In this document: in pieces, positions 42,846-53,540 of the stretch
How the letters are laid out: each line of letters opens with the position of its first letter
Position numbering within the stretch: position 1 is the first letter of the stretch
Source of the DNA: Phytophthora sp. 'mugwort'
Taxonomy: Eukaryota; Oomycota; Peronosporomycetes; Peronosporales; Peronosporaceae
NCBI GenBank assembly: GCA_033558025.1
Contig: JAUCEF010000010.1
Location: 2,691,001 to 2,755,000, forward strand
Length of the DNA: 64,000 nucleotides
Direction: 5' to 3'
Notes under the pieces: generated by a model
The model's database searches: none
Seen by the model: only the letters and a program-made list of their open reading frames with translations
Told to the model about the DNA's origin: nothing
Translations under genes and position numbers: made by a program

Positions 42846-45800
42846 ATGAAGCTCTCTGCGTGCTTGACAGTGATGGCGCTGGCCGTGGGGGTCGCCCATG
42901 CGTGGACGTTTGATGCGTCGGAGGTGGCGCCGCCCAAGGTTATCGCGGGCGACCACCAGACTCTGCAGCGCTCTTGGACCGTCTCCAGCTTCGCTCAGCT
43001 GGAGCAGCTGTACCTCGCCGTGCCCGGCCGCGTTTTCGTGGAGCTGGACCCTTCCCTGCTACCGGTAACAGAAGCCCCCTCCACGGATGTGCCATCTACA
43101 GGGGCGCCTGGTGTCGTCCCGGGCGTGACCCCCGGTGTTGAAACCGGCGTGACCCCGGGTGTCGTGCCCGGATTTGTGCCTGGTGCGGTGCCTGCGGGAT
43201 CTCACGTTCGCTCCGGCTCCGGCAATCCATCTCAAGTGCCGGCAACCGAGGCTTCCCCTACGGATGGGCCATCTACCGGTACGCCTGGTGTCGTCCCGGG
43301 CGTGACCCCCGGTGTTGAAACCGGCGTGATCCCGGGAGCTGTGCCCGGATTTGTGCCTGGTGCGGTGCCTGCGGGATCTCACGTTCACTCCGGCTCCGGC
43401 AATCCGTCTCAACTTCCTGCAATGGACGCTTCCCTCACGAATGTGCTATCTACCGGTACGCCTGGTGTCGTCCCGGGCGTGACCCCCGGTGTTGAAACCG
43501 GTGTGACCCCGGGTGTCGTACCCGGATTTGTGCCCGGTGCGGTGCCTGCGGGATCTCACGTTCGCTCCGGCTCCGGCAATCCATCTCAAGTGCCGGCAAC
43601 CGAGGCTTCCCCTACGGATGGGCCATCTACCGGTACGCCTGGTGTCGTCCCGGGCGTGACCCCCGGTGTTGAAACCGGCGTGATCCCGGGAGCTGTGCCC
43701 GGATTTGTGCCCGGTGCGGTGCCTGCGGGATCTCACGTTCACTCCGGCTCCGGCAATTCATCTCAAGTGCCGGCAACCGAGGCTTCCCCTACGGATGGGC
43801 CATCTACCGGTACGCCTGGTGTCGTCCCGGGCGTGACTCCCGGTGTTGAAACCGGCGTGACCCCGGGTATCGTGCCCGGATTTGTGCCTGGTGCGGTGCC
43901 TGCGGGATCTCACGTTCGCTCCGGCTCCGGCAATCCATCTCAAGTGCCGGCAACCGAGGCTTCCCCTACGGATGGGCCATCTACCGGTACGCCTGGTGTC
44001 GTCCCGGGCGTGACCCCCGGTGTTGAAACCGGCGTGATCCCGGGAGCTGTGCCCGGATTTGTGCCTGGTGCGGTGCCTGCGGGATCTCACGTTCACTCCG
44101 GCTCCGGCAATGCGTCTCAACTTCCTGCAATGGACGCTTCCCTCACGGATGTGCTATCTACCGGTACGCCTGGTGTCGTCCCGGGCGTGACCCCCGGTGT
44201 TGAAACCGGCGTGACCCCGGGTGTCGTGCCCGGATTTGTGCCTGGTGCGGTGCCTGCGGGATCTCACGTTCGCTCCGGCTCCGGCAATCCATCTCAAGTG
44301 CCGGCAACCGAGGCTTCCCCTACGGATGGGCCATCTACCGGTACGCCTGGTGTCGTCCCGGGCGTGACCCCCGGTGTTGAAACCGGCGTGATCCCGGGAG
44401 CTGTGCCCGGATTTGTGCCTGGTGCGGTGCCTGCGGGAACTCACGTTCACTCCGGCTCCGGCAATCCGTCTCAACTTCCTGCAATGGACGCTTCCCTCAC
44501 GGATGTGCTATCTACCGGTACGCCTGGTGTCGTCCCGGGCGTGACCCCCGGTGTTGAAACCGGCGTGACCCCGGGTGTCGTGCCCGGATTTGTGCCTGGT
44601 GCGGTGCCTGCGGGATCTCACGTTCGCTCCGGCTCCGGCAATCCATCTCAAGTGCCGGCAACCGAGGCTTCCCCTACGGATGGGCCATCTACCGGTACGC
44701 CTGGTGTCGTCCCGGGCGTGACCCCCGGTGTTGAAACCGGCGTGATCCCGGGAGCTGTGCCCGGATTTGTGCCTGGTGCGGTGCCTGCGGGATCTCACGT
44801 TCACTCCGGCTCCGGCAATCCGTCTCAACTTCCTGCAATGGACGCTTCCCTCACGAATGTGCTATCTACCGGTACGCCTGGTGTCGTCCCGGGCGTGACC
44901 CCCGGTGTTGAAACCGGTGTGACCCCGGGTGTCGTACCCGGATTTGTGCCCGGTGCGGTGCCTGCGGGATCTCACGTTCGCTCCGGCTCCGGCAATCCAT
45001 CTCAAGTGCCGGCAACCGAGGCTTCCCCTACGGATGGGCCATCTACCGGTACGCCTGGTGTCATCCCGGGCGTGACCCCCGGTGTTGAAACCGGCGTGAT
45101 CCCGGGAGCTGTGCCCGGATTTGTGCCCGGTGCGGTGCCTGCGGGATCTCACGTTCGCTCAAGCTCCGGGTGGAACGACAGGGCCCTGACAAGCGAGACG
45201 ATCGAGATTCAGAGCACGATGCTGCGCAAGCACCGCCATCGCCACGAGGACGAAGACGAGGACCAGCCGCAGGGTGAGGAGACTGTAGTGGCTAAGATTG
45301 TGGTTACGGGTAACTCGACAGACTTGCTGAACATGTTAGAGGTCGGGTCCCTGCACCCTCGCCGCAACGATGGACTTAAGCTCCACCTGAAAAACGAGGA
45401 CGCGTACGGAGAGGGATACGTCCTGATTCAGATCTACCTGTTCGAGAAGAACCTGCTGCGCCGTGTGACCACGGCCTTCTCCGGCGACCTGATACTGAAC
45501 GATGACGTGGTGACGCTCGACGACCCCGAGGCGGACGTAAAGTTTGCGTGCGTGGGTGATGGCAACCTGTATCTGGAGTCTGGATCGAACGCCACGCTGG
45601 GCTCGCTCGAGGTAGAAGTGACGGGCAGTGGCCTGGCGCAGCTGAAGATCCCCTCGGTGACCCTCGAGGGCAACCTCGACGTGAAAGTCGCTGGTATCGG
45701 GGCGGTAGCCCTGGTCACGGGTGCTCTGAAAGCCGGAGAGGTGAAGACCACGTTGTCGGGTTCGGGCGACATCGTGGTGGACACGAGCGATTTGTCTGCC

Positions 45801-46412
45801 CAAAAGCTCGAGGCCTCGGTGTACGGATCGGGTGTTGCAAGCTTTGCCACAGAAGGCTTTGTCGACAAGGAGACGCTGACGTTGGCGGGTCCTGGTCAAC
45901 TGCTTGCCGGATCGATCGTAGCGCGCAAATCGGACGTAGATGTGTGGGGCGACGGCGAGCTGCTCGTGCAGGTAACGGACAAGCTGACGGTTTCGACGTC
46001 CGTGTGGGGCAAGGTAGGCTATGTGAATGCCCCGCCCACGGACGTCAAGATAAAGGGCTGGTGGTTCTGGCGCGAGGCGAGCTCGATCGTGTACCCCGCA
46101 GCGGTGAACAAGGTGCCGGTCTACGAGCCTGCAACCATGCCGGCCAAGTACCCGGTATACTACTCCATTGAGACGGCCGAGTCATCGCTTTCAGACGAAC
46201 CAGACTACGCGTTCGTGGCGGCCGCGCCGTCAAGCGTGGAGGACATCATGGCCACGTCGCTGTCGAGCGTGCAGCAGGCTGCCGCGTCGTCGACCACGTC
46301 AAATGGCCTGTTCTACGCGTTCTTTGGCGTAGGCGTTGTGGTGGTGAATGTGTTGGCTGCGCGTTCGTGGGCGCAGCATCGCGTGCGTCGCCACTACACG
46401 CGTCTCCTCTAG
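42846..46412 (+). CDS. Secreted, membrane-anchored repeat protein with a GIN-like beta domain
   Basis: Intact 1188-residue frame. Residues 1-19 form a signal peptide with a likely cut after AHA. Residues 20-71 are a short unique region. Residues 72-779 are twelve 59-residue Pro/Gly/Val-rich repeats (PGVVPGVTPGVETGV core). A His-rich/acidic stretch follows (KHRHRHEDEDEDQ), then about residues 816-1090 carry repeated short beta-strand segments with GSG/GDG turns (LSGSGDIVVDTSDL, VYGSGVASF), resembling the GIN/DUF2807 head domain of putative adhesins. A single membrane segment lies near residues 1154-1172, followed by a basic tail ending in LL. I infer a cell-surface or wall-associated protein; adhesion is a guess. 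No RxLR-type effector motif is seen. Confidence 0.88.
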   Translation: MKLSACLTVMALAVGVAHAWTFDASEVAPPKVIAGDHQTLQRSWTVSSFAQLEQLYLAVPGRVFVELDPSLLPVTEAPSTDVPSTGAPGVVPGVTPGVETGVTPGVVPGFVPGAVPAGSHVRSGSGNPSQVPATEASPTDGPSTGTPGVVPGVTPGVETGVIPGAVPGFVPGAVPAGSHVHSGSGNPSQLPAMDASLTNVLSTGTPGVVPGVTPGVETGVTPGVVPGFVPGAVPAGSHVRSGSGNPSQVPATEASPTDGPSTGTPGVVPGVTPGVETGVIPGAVPGFVPGAVPAGSHVHSGSGNSSQVPATEASPTDGPSTGTPGVVPGVTPGVETGVTPGIVPGFVPGAVPAGSHVRSGSGNPSQVPATEASPTDGPSTGTPGVVPGVTPGVETGVIPGAVPGFVPGAVPAGSHVHSGSGNASQLPAMDASLTDVLSTGTPGVVPGVTPGVETGVTPGVVPGFVPGAVPAGSHVRSGSGNPSQVPATEASPTDGPSTGTPGVVPGVTPGVETGVIPGAVPGFVPGAVPAGTHVHSGSGNPSQLPAMDASLTDVLSTGTPGVVPGVTPGVETGVTPGVVPGFVPGAVPAGSHVRSGSGNPSQVPATEASPTDGPSTGTPGVVPGVTPGVETGVIPGAVPGFVPGAVPAGSHVHSGSGNPSQLPAMDASLTNVLSTGTPGVVPGVTPGVETGVTPGVVPGFVPGAVPAGSHVRSGSGNPSQVPATEASPTDGPSTGTPGVIPGVTPGVETGVIPGAVPGFVPGAVPAGSHVRSSSGWNDRALTSETIEIQSTMLRKHRHRHEDEDEDQPQGEETVVAKIVVTGNSTDLLNMLEVGSLHPRRNDGLKLHLKNEDAYGEGYVLIQIYLFEKNLLRRVTTAFSGDLILNDDVVTLDDPEADVKFACVGDGNLYLESGSNATLGSLEVEVTGSGLAQLKIPSVTLEGNLDVKVAGIGAVALVTGALKAGEVKTTLSGSGDIVVDTSDLSAQKLEASVYGSGVASFATEGFVDKETLTLAGPGQLLAGSIVARKSDVDVWGDGELLVQVTDKLTVSTSVWGKVGYVNAPPTDVKIKGWWFWREASSIVYPAAVNKVPVYEPATMPAKYPVYYSIETAESSLSDEPDYAFVAAAPSSVEDIMATSLSSVQQAAASSTTSNGLFYAFFGVGVVVVNVLAARSWAQHRVRRHYTRLL
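43059..45182 (+). repeat. Twelve in-frame 177-bp tandem repeats
   Basis: The unit is 59 codons. Two unit types alternate strictly: type T (GVTPGVVPG with HVRSG) and type I (GVIPGAVPG with HVHSG), making six 354-bp dimers. The first unit and the last are the most diverged (the last reads HVRSSSGW). Neighbouring copies differ by only a few bases, so array length is probably variable between strains. Confidence 0.93.
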
Positions 46413-46671
46413 TCTTCAGGAGACTGACCGCACTGCGAGAACAACATTTCTGAGGAGCTAGAGAAGGGCAGAATAACGCTGAAAACGTAGGTTGCGTCAA
46501 AAATTTCGACTGTGTGAGCGTGAGAATGCGTGCTCACCATTTGGTGGCAGTAGTCAGCTGCGGTCGGTGAAATGACTTGTACACCAGCCACACAATTTAA
46601 AATCAGACCATGCCAATGCAAACGGAAAGGGATGTCATTATTCGATATCCCCATTGAAAGCAGCAGTCAAG

Positions 46672-46845
46672 ATGGCTCTCACTGACCTGATTATCTCCCC
46701 GTATATCACCGCCAAGGACGTCGCGCAGAGCATGAACCCCGTGATGTTGGCCGCGCTGATCGCTGTCGTCGTGGTCGTTAACGTGGTCGCCGCCAAGTCG
46801 TGGCACGCGCGCCGCAGCCACCTCGAGTATAATCCGCTACTGTAG
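46672..46845 (+). CDS. Possible 57-residue tail-anchored protein, paralogous to the upstream C terminus
   Basis: ATG at 46672, stop at 46845. The C-terminal part (MLAALIAVVVVVNVVAAKSW followed by a basic tail ending NPLL) clearly resembles the C terminus of the 1188-residue protein 260 bp upstream (FFGVGVVVVNVLAARSW, basic tail ending RLL). It has no signal peptide and no repeats. It could be the last piece of a duplicated paralogue (pseudogene) or a genuine small single-pass protein. The frame is intact and its similarity is at the protein rather than the DNA level, which hints at constraint. Confidence 0.45.
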   Translation: MALTDLIISPYITAKDVAQSMNPVMLAALIAVVVVVNVVAAKSWHARRSHLEYNPLL

Positions 46846-47249
46846 ACGCTTCTATTCCCTGATTCTGACACCAAAGTCGAGCGGCCCTGCCACTTGGGAC
46901 AGAATGCGAATGATGGCGACCTCGACGCAACGATGCAGTCCTAAAGCGCATGCGCTTCGTGGAGTCGTCGACAGCTCCTCCGTATGTAGCTAACTAAGTG
47001 CCTTGCTCTAATCAACATGTTGTCTCTTTGCCTTCGTTTCAAAAGCTGACTGATTCAGTTGTTTATGGGACTTACCTTACTCTAGCAATCTTGGCTTGCT
47101 TTTTAGCCGCTTATGCGCCATGGTTTTGCCGGCTTAGCTTGGTTCTGCACCTAGCAGACTGGAAAAAAAACTATCAGCACGGCATTTTTCACTTTCCCAT
47201 TAGCCTTCGTTGCGTCGAGTAACCGGCCACGCCTCGCAAGGTATTGCCT
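46846..47249. other. No gene recognised
   Basis: An open frame at 46998-47222 contains hydrophobic stretches (LAILACFLAAYAPWF), but nothing supports it as a gene. Confidence 0.45.
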
Positions 47250-47784
47250 ATGAGCACTCCACCCGCCTCGGCATCTGCTGCGTTGATCCTGGGAAGCGTC
47301 CGCGCCATGAACAACGGGAACGGTCTGGCCGCTTGGCTCATTTCGAGATTCAATGCCGTCGCGAATTCCTGCATCAACCTGGTGCGTGCCTCGGATTTGA
47401 TGGAGGAACCTATGCCCATCGGACTCGTTATGGACCCCGTGATCGCCGCTGCGGTTCGATCGTCTGAAGAGTACGCGGATCCTATCCCGGTCAGCTCAAG
47501 AACCTCCTAGACCACCTGTACAACGAGTGGAAGGGCAAGTCAGTTGTGCTGTGACGTACGGCGGCCACGGTGGCAGCAAATGCACCGAGCTGCTTCAGCT
47601 GGTTCTTAGCTGCGGCTTCCAAATGAGCATGATCGCGCACGTTGCGATCAGCTTTCCGAGGGAATTCATTTGGAGCTCCGATCTCGTCGATTCGACGGAC
47701 GTTCCATCGTTTTTAACTGAGTACAATACGCATGTGGACGATTCGTTTAAACTCCTCCTCAATGACTTGCAGGTGATGCATTAA
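47250..47784 (+). pseudogene. NADPH-dependent FMN reductase (flavodoxin-like), broken
   Basis: The frame from the ATG at 47250 reads ILGSVRAMNNGNGLAAWLI, the nucleotide-binding start of NADPH-dependent FMN reductases, then VNLVRASD-like and EEPMPIG. Near 47485 the frame breaks: QLKNLLDHLYNEWKGK continues in another frame, missing the usual PQYNWGYP-type segment before it, and a second shift at about 47552 leads to TYGGHGGSKC and the C terminus (to 47784). So there is an internal deletion plus frameshifts. An intron explanation was considered, but no GT-AG pair restores the missing conserved segment. Confidence 0.7.
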
Positions 47785-48145
47785 GGTAAGTTAGAGTTGT
47801 AGCCTGCATGTCGTTTTGCCGCTATTTTTTATTCTAAGGTCTATTTCATTTGAGAATATCAGGAATAGGAATATGAAATATATTCTGCTCATAACCTCTC
47901 ACGAATGATATTACTAATATTGGCTGACGCACTTTTCTTAAACAAATTACCCCGACTTCAAAAGTCAGGATAAAACTAATCTTAGAATAAAGTTCGCAAC
48001 TCGATACCGAACATGTGGAAGTCATTAAACTGGCTAAGCTGCCGTAAATCACGGACACGGTGATCCAGGCGCGCATTGTAAAAAGTGTGAGGGCATGCAT
48101 GTTTACGGTACATGGACTAAACTGACCCCCTCTTGCAACCAAAAA
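47785..48145. other. No gene recognised
   Basis: AT-rich flank with no recognisable coding or terminal repeats. Confidence 0.5.
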
Positions 48146-48324
48146 TGTGAGAGGGTCACAACACCTTGCGCGCACGAAATATAACTTCTTGAGAGTATAC
48201 AAACTCTCTGTGAACGGCAGTTCACAAGTCCCTGACATGAGGGGACTATTACCCATTAGGTAGATTTAGGACTGAAAATATTTATAGGTGATCTCCTAAA
48301 TGCTACTACATACTAACTGTAAGT
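48146..48324 (-). mobile_element. Truncated gypsy LTR
   Basis: The reverse complement matches the 3' half of the LTRs at 32053-32420 and 50916-51257, from the ACTTACAGTTAGTATGTAG point to the terminal CTCACA. About 175 bp of the LTR 5' half are missing and gag sequence abuts directly. Confidence 0.7.
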
Positions 48325-49250
48325 TTGCGCTGGCTTCACTTTGTTGTTCCGACCAGTTGCTGCCCCGTCGTTCTCGGCCAACTCGCTGTCTTCCCGGTAC
48401 CGCCGCTTGGCCACTCGCCAGTCGGTGATTTTAAGGCCTTCTCCGTATTTGCCACAAATGTCCACGGCGAACTGCACGGCTTCCTCCAGCGTCTGCGGCT
48501 CTGCGGTTCGTACTTGCATGGCGGTCACCTCGTTGTTGATGCTATTGAGGAACGCTTCCACATACGACTCCGGTAACACTCGCTTGCCGAAGCCAGTGTC
48601 TATAGGCTGTCAGCGAAGTCGCTGAGTTTTTCTCCGGGCTGCCGCACCTTCTTGGCGAGTCGCTGCTGAATCTGCCAGGTGTTGTCGCGCCGCCCGTACT
48701 TTCTCCTCAGTTTCCTGGTAAGGTGTTCGAACGTCCGTTCTTCCATGTCCATTGTCTCGCTAATGCCGATTAACCATTTGCTCGCTGCATCTTTCAGGTG
48801 CGCCGTCGCCCCGTAGTAGAGTCCCCGTGACGTCCATGTCTCGCCGTCAAGCGCAACTGCCTCTGAACTTATTGCGGGACCGTGGCAAGGCAAGCTTCTA
48901 CTGACTCGCTCGCGGTTCCCTTGAAGTCGTCGATCCAGTGTTCACTCCGCTTGTTCCGCCGGCGCGGAGCCACTGGTGCTACATCTGGTACTAGCGCGGC
49001 CGCTGCTGGTACTAGCAATGCTGGTACGGGCTGCCCGATGAACCGCTTCATCATCGCCCTCTGCTGCCCCGGAGAGTACATCCCACCAAGGCATTGCTCC
49101 GAGCTCGTCTTCCTCCTGGTGGTGGGAGTGCTTGGCTGGCGAGTCGGTCCGCCGCTTACGGCCACCATAGTCGCTGCTCTTGTATGCCTTACTGCTTAAT
49201 CGATCACTGTTTCGTTTTTCGTTCAGCTGCTTTGTCTTCTGCTTCCTCTT
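48313..49250 (-). pseudogene. Ty3/gypsy gag
   Basis: Minus-strand frames from about 49250 to 48313. An N-terminal basic/Lys-rich part (KRKQKTKQLNEKRNSD) is followed by LYYGATAHLKDAASKWLIGI, TFEHLTRKLRRKYGRRDNTW and QPGEKLSDFADSL, a typical gypsy capsid-type gag. After one frameshift near 48600 come LPESYVEAFLNSINNEVTAM and EAVQFAVDICGKYGEGLK. The gag stop codon lies inside the fused LTR fragment. No protease or RT follows. Confidence 0.75.
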
Positions 49251-50915
49251 CTCGCCTCCACTCCTCACACCGTTCACTGCCTTCCTCAGTTCCTCTCACT
49301 GCCGTTCACCTTCCTTTTCCCTAACTACTGCGTGGCTTGGGTTCGTGCCACTGCGCCAAGCTTCAATAGAAGACCCATGCATGACCACTAAGTAACCGCG
49401 CTCCCCTTTTTTATTTGCGCGGGTCGTCAGCTCAGTGCTTCAGTAGTGGTGATGTTCTGTTCCACCCGCTCCTGCATCGTGCGCCAGTCCTATCATTGGC
49501 CGAGGACGGTGTCCGGTGGTTACGACCGCCAACTGCTCAGGCTAACACGAAATATACATGGCAGTGGCGGTCGACTTATCCTAGCACTCACGGGGGTGGT
49601 CGGGCTGGCTCGATTCCTCGCCGAGGTTTGCCAAGGGGTGCCCCGGGGTATCCGGTACCGAGGGCTAAACGACCCTCTATTTGGCTAGTTGCACCTTGCC
49701 TCGCGAGCCGCTGATACCGACGACCTCACGGGGCTGCAGATACCCGTTCTTCCTTAGGTACTCGAGGGCAAAGCCAAGAACCTCGCACTACCACTACTTC
49801 AGTGTCAGCTGCCTACTTGTATTTGTCCGCCCTAACGCCAATACCGGCACTTCGATGTCTCAGTCGTGTGCTCTGCACGCTGAACGGCCAATCCGAATGT
49901 GAGCGGTCATCCTTATCCTACACATGCATGTCGAGCTCCGTGGGTTCACCGCCGACCCTTCACAGCCGTTCGGAGCCGCTCAATTCAACCACGGCGTCGC
50001 GCCTCTTCGCCATCCGCCTCTTCATCGCCTTGAGATCTTCGTAGCGGCTGGGTTTCGCGGGCAGCGGCTCGGCCTACGTCACACTAGAACTCACTGAAAT
50101 GCGCCATCACCGTGTTCACATTGAAGTCCACGCTGTCCTCGCAATCGATCCTCGCCGCTGTCTTGTCCTGTCCTGCGCTACCTTGGCCATCACCTGCCGT
50201 CAGCCTCTTTTCGACATAGCTTCAGGATTTCAATCCTGCTACTACAAAATTCTAGAATAACGTTTAATGCTGTGTAGCCTTGCCACCCACATGAGGGCAG
50301 CCCCGGCTTCGCAAAAAAAAAGGATTGCAGGTGGCGATGGTATGATTTCTGGCGGAGGAAACTGCAGCAACGTCAACGCGGCGGACACCGAGACTACCAC
50401 CGACGATGCCGAAGATGACGATAGCACCAACGCTGGCATCGAAAGCAGCGATGACGATGAAGAGGAGCGAGGAAGTCAGGCACACGACCGAAGGGGTGGC
50501 ATTCGCTCAATTGCAGGCACACAAACGACCAAACGGACTACTGGCGAGAAAATGTGCGATCTACTATCGAGAATTGTCGAGGCAATGAATCTCTTTCTCG
50601 CTCTAGTCTACTTCACCAGAGCGCAGAACGAATGAGCCAAATCACCCGAGTTGATCTGGCAATCAAGACTTCCGAGAGGAGTTCGCGGACGACATCCGGG
50701 TGGTGTTGCGCGTCCGATTCATCCAATAACTGGCAGCAACCATGGCATGGCGACCACGTTTGAAATGTACTAGTCTTATGATAGTTGACACTACCCGATG
50801 GCGAGTCCTTTGCAGCAGAATCAGCAGAAAGCAGTGGGTATGCCGGTAGTGAAGTGAACGTTGAACGTGCAGAGAGTAAGGACGTCGCTGAGCACGCTGA
50901 AAGTGCGAGTTCCAT
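49251..50915. other. Unassigned sequence between gag and LTR
   Basis: An open plus frame at 50267-50635 is rich in Asp/Glu/Ser/Thr (TETTTDDAEDDDSTNAG), but nothing else supports it as a gene. The region 49400-49700 stays open in several frames by composition. It could be a retroelement leader region; I recognise no domain. Confidence 0.45.
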
Positions 50916-51257
50916 TGTGACGGGGCATACAACATTTTGCGCACAGGAAGTGCGACGTTCGGAGAGCATACAAAACCTCAGTGAACAGCAGTTCCCAAGT
51001 CCCTGGTCTGAGGGGCTCTTACCAAATAGGTAGATATACGACTGCATATATTTAGATGATCTCCTTATGCGTCTACGTACTAACTGTAAGTCACCTGTAA
51101 ATTATCTTAGGTGTTATCCTTTTGAGTGGTTCTTTGGATCGTTTACCATCATGACGTCATTGCATTAACGTCATAGGGTTGATAGCTACATCACTAGGGG
51201 TATTTGAATACACCATTCTAAGGAGTGCCTTTGCATCCTTCATGTAACCCCGTTACA
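50916..51257 (-). mobile_element. 3' LTR of gypsy copy B
   Basis: On the minus strand it starts TGTAACGGGG (51257) and ends CCCGTCACA (50916), 342 bp, preceded by the same polypurine tract as copy A (about 51258-51269). It is the 3' LTR of the minus-strand gypsy at 51.3-58.8 kb. Beyond the first 29 bp it differs from the 32 kb LTR by many substitutions and indels. Confidence 0.8.
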
Positions 51258-53540
51258 TCCTCCCCACTTAGGTTCGGTTTACCGACTATCGAGGACGAGC
51301 GAAAGGAAGTCGCCGCCTTTCACTTCCCAAGTCGAAAGACATCAACTTCGCTGCGGTCAGTTTCCGCAGCTGGCTCATTTCCGTTTGCACCCCGAGCCCT
51401 TTTACGTGCTCTCTTCTTCTCGTCGTCCACGTCAGCCTCAAGCATGACCAAGACTTGGTCTGACAGCGGTGCGAAAGCGCCAGCTAAACCTGTTGCTTTC
51501 AAGCAGCAGGCTAAGAGTTCTAAGTCGTCTGGCAACGACTCTGCTTTTAAGGGATCTACTAAGGTGGCATCCAAGGTATTTTCCAAGGCGCCCGAGCCGC
51601 ATCCGGGGGATTCTGAGCTCCTCGTGGACTACGAGGAGGATTTGAACAAGTCTCCCATCCTTCTGCGACAATTACCACCGGGACCAGCTCATCAAGGGGT
51701 CTGACGGGACCCGAGTCAATGCGATTCGCTTGGGTCCCGTACCCCACTCTACAGCCATCATGGCGATGATGGCGACGGGCCTAAGACGCCACGGGATTCC
51801 TGGATCACCCAGGAGGACGAGGAGAAACCTCGTCCACCGATCAAGAACGGGACGCTCGCTGAGGCGTCTGCCCGCGTCAAGGCTGCGAAGACAGCAACAG
51901 CCTCGGACGTCAGCCGTAAGAGACGGGCTGCTTCCCGGTTTCCACTCCGGGAAGAGTCGAGGACCGCACCATTAGCTCATCTTCCAACGAGGAGGAGGAG
52001 GGCCAAGTGAACCGAGAGATCTCGAACGATTTCTTCGATGGGCAGCAGTTGGAATACCAGGCTGCCCGTCAAAAGGGAGTGGGCGTCCCGTCAACCCAGT
52101 CATTTGCAAAGATGTTTTCGTCTCCTCGCCGCGGGGAGACCGCCTTACGCTCCCGGGTACTTCACTCCAGAGGAGTCCAACAGAGCTGATGCCTACATGA
52201 ATCAGCTCCAGCCGCCTTGCCTGCAACTCGGCAGGCTCTCTTCCAAGGGCGCATATGAGCGCCACCTGGTGGCCAAGTAGCTCCCGTTCCAACAGAACTT
52301 GTGGGCTGTTAGGCGCGTCTCCTGGCACCGCACCATATTCCTCTTAAGATTTCACGGGCCGACGAAAGAAGCCAGAGCTCCTGTCGGGACTTGAACCTAT
52401 GTGGGGCTACCCTTCCGTAATATCCCCACACTGTGACTCCTCCAAAGGTCCGAGGCCGTGTCTGAGAAGTGGGCAGCTATGCGCTGCTCACAAGGACAAC
52501 TTGATGTTCTCCGGCGGGATCTCACGTTGGAGGGCATCCTCGACCTCCGAGATCTCCGCATTTAGTTTGTCCATGTTGTAGGCAAACTGCAGCTCTCGAG
52601 ACCTGCAAAAGCATCCTGCTTCTAGCGCTCATGATGAGCGTGAGTATGGTTTTGGTTCTAGGACCACGCTCCGTTAGGGCAAGAAAGCCCGAACTACTTA
52701 CGAAGCCGTCGCCTATTCTGTTCCCAGATCGCGGAAGCCTTCGGATAATCAGCCTAGAGGCGTTCAATAATCTCACAGGAGCACTCAGCCTCTGAGTACC
52801 CCCTCCACTTTACGCGGAGTTGGCGATTCCCGTGAACGCGCCGCTCCTGGAGCACACGCTCCACGTGGTGGTGGGATCCCCATTACGGCCGAGGAGAGGC
52901 GGCGGTGCCCTCGTACGAGTACGAGTATGAGGCACCGCCCCTACGGTCCAGCTTAGGAGCTGGTGTCTCGCCTTCGGCTCCACCTCGAGCCGTTGAGGAC
53001 TCCGCTCACCGTCGTTGACCCTTTGCGCTAGAGATTACAATTGGCGTCGATGCGGGCGGCCGTGCAGCCGCCCAGGCCGGGAACTCTGGGATCCTTGGGT
53101 CGGTCCGTGATGGCTTGAATCGTCCGGCAGACGACTTGTCGGTCCTTGAAGGTCGGGTCGACCGTCGGACCAGTGACGTGAACGAGGCTTTTTCAACGTC
53201 TGGATGTCCTTTGGATGTCAGTGGATCGTGGCCAGAGGGAGATATACCTCCTTCGGGACACCTTTCGGCCTGTGCCACAGGCGAGAGCGACACCTGCGTA
53301 CTCCCAGCCTTATCGCTATGGATCATACTCGTCGCATGCAGCCGGGGTTCCTTCGTATGGAGCCCCTTCCGCTGTCTTGCAAGAGACCTGGGCTTATGGC
53401 TCTGGGAACTATCAGGCGGAGGAGACGCAGCCTCGCTTCCGCGTGCGGAGCCTGCGGGGCTGCCGGGTACTCCGGATCAAAGTACCGCTTCAGACAACCC
53501 GCGTAGAATGTCGGTCGGGTCATCATCGACTTAGGCAGAT
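51225..53540 (+). pseudogene. Gag-like gene antisense to integrase, arm 2
   Basis: Same gene as in arm 1, here on the plus strand. A sensible start is the ATG before TKTWSDSGAKAPAKP near 51444. The successive frames with SWITQEDEEKPRPPI, NREISNDFFDGQQLEYQAAR, GYFTPEESNRADAYMNQ and SYSSHAAGVPSYGAP follow in order, separated by frameshifts at the same places as in arm 1. It converges with the integrase reading frame near 53.4-53.6 kb. Confidence 0.55.

Noticed and set aside
43059..45152. Long minus-strand ORFs opposite the repeat gene
   Set aside because: They repeat with the same period, are Arg/His/Gly-rich by base composition, and are shadows of the plus-strand gene.
43059..45182. Regular direct repeats that could suggest a CRISPR array
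   Set aside because: The repeats are contiguous 177-bp units with no unique spacers and lie in one intact protein-coding frame of a eukaryotic gene.
42846..46412. Possible RxLR or Crinkler effector
   Set aside because: It has a signal peptide but no RxLR-EER or LxLFLAK motif in the expected N-terminal window, and it ends in a membrane anchor.
47485..47560. Intron explaining the frame break in the FMN reductase gene
   Set aside because: No GT-AG pair rejoins the frame and the conserved segment that should lie there is absent.
48146..51257. A complete gag-only LTR element bounded by the two LTR copies
   Set aside because: The sequence just outside each LTR shows that the 51 kb LTR is the 3' LTR of a different, pol-bearing gypsy (polypurine tract next to it), and the 48 kb LTR lacks its 5' half.
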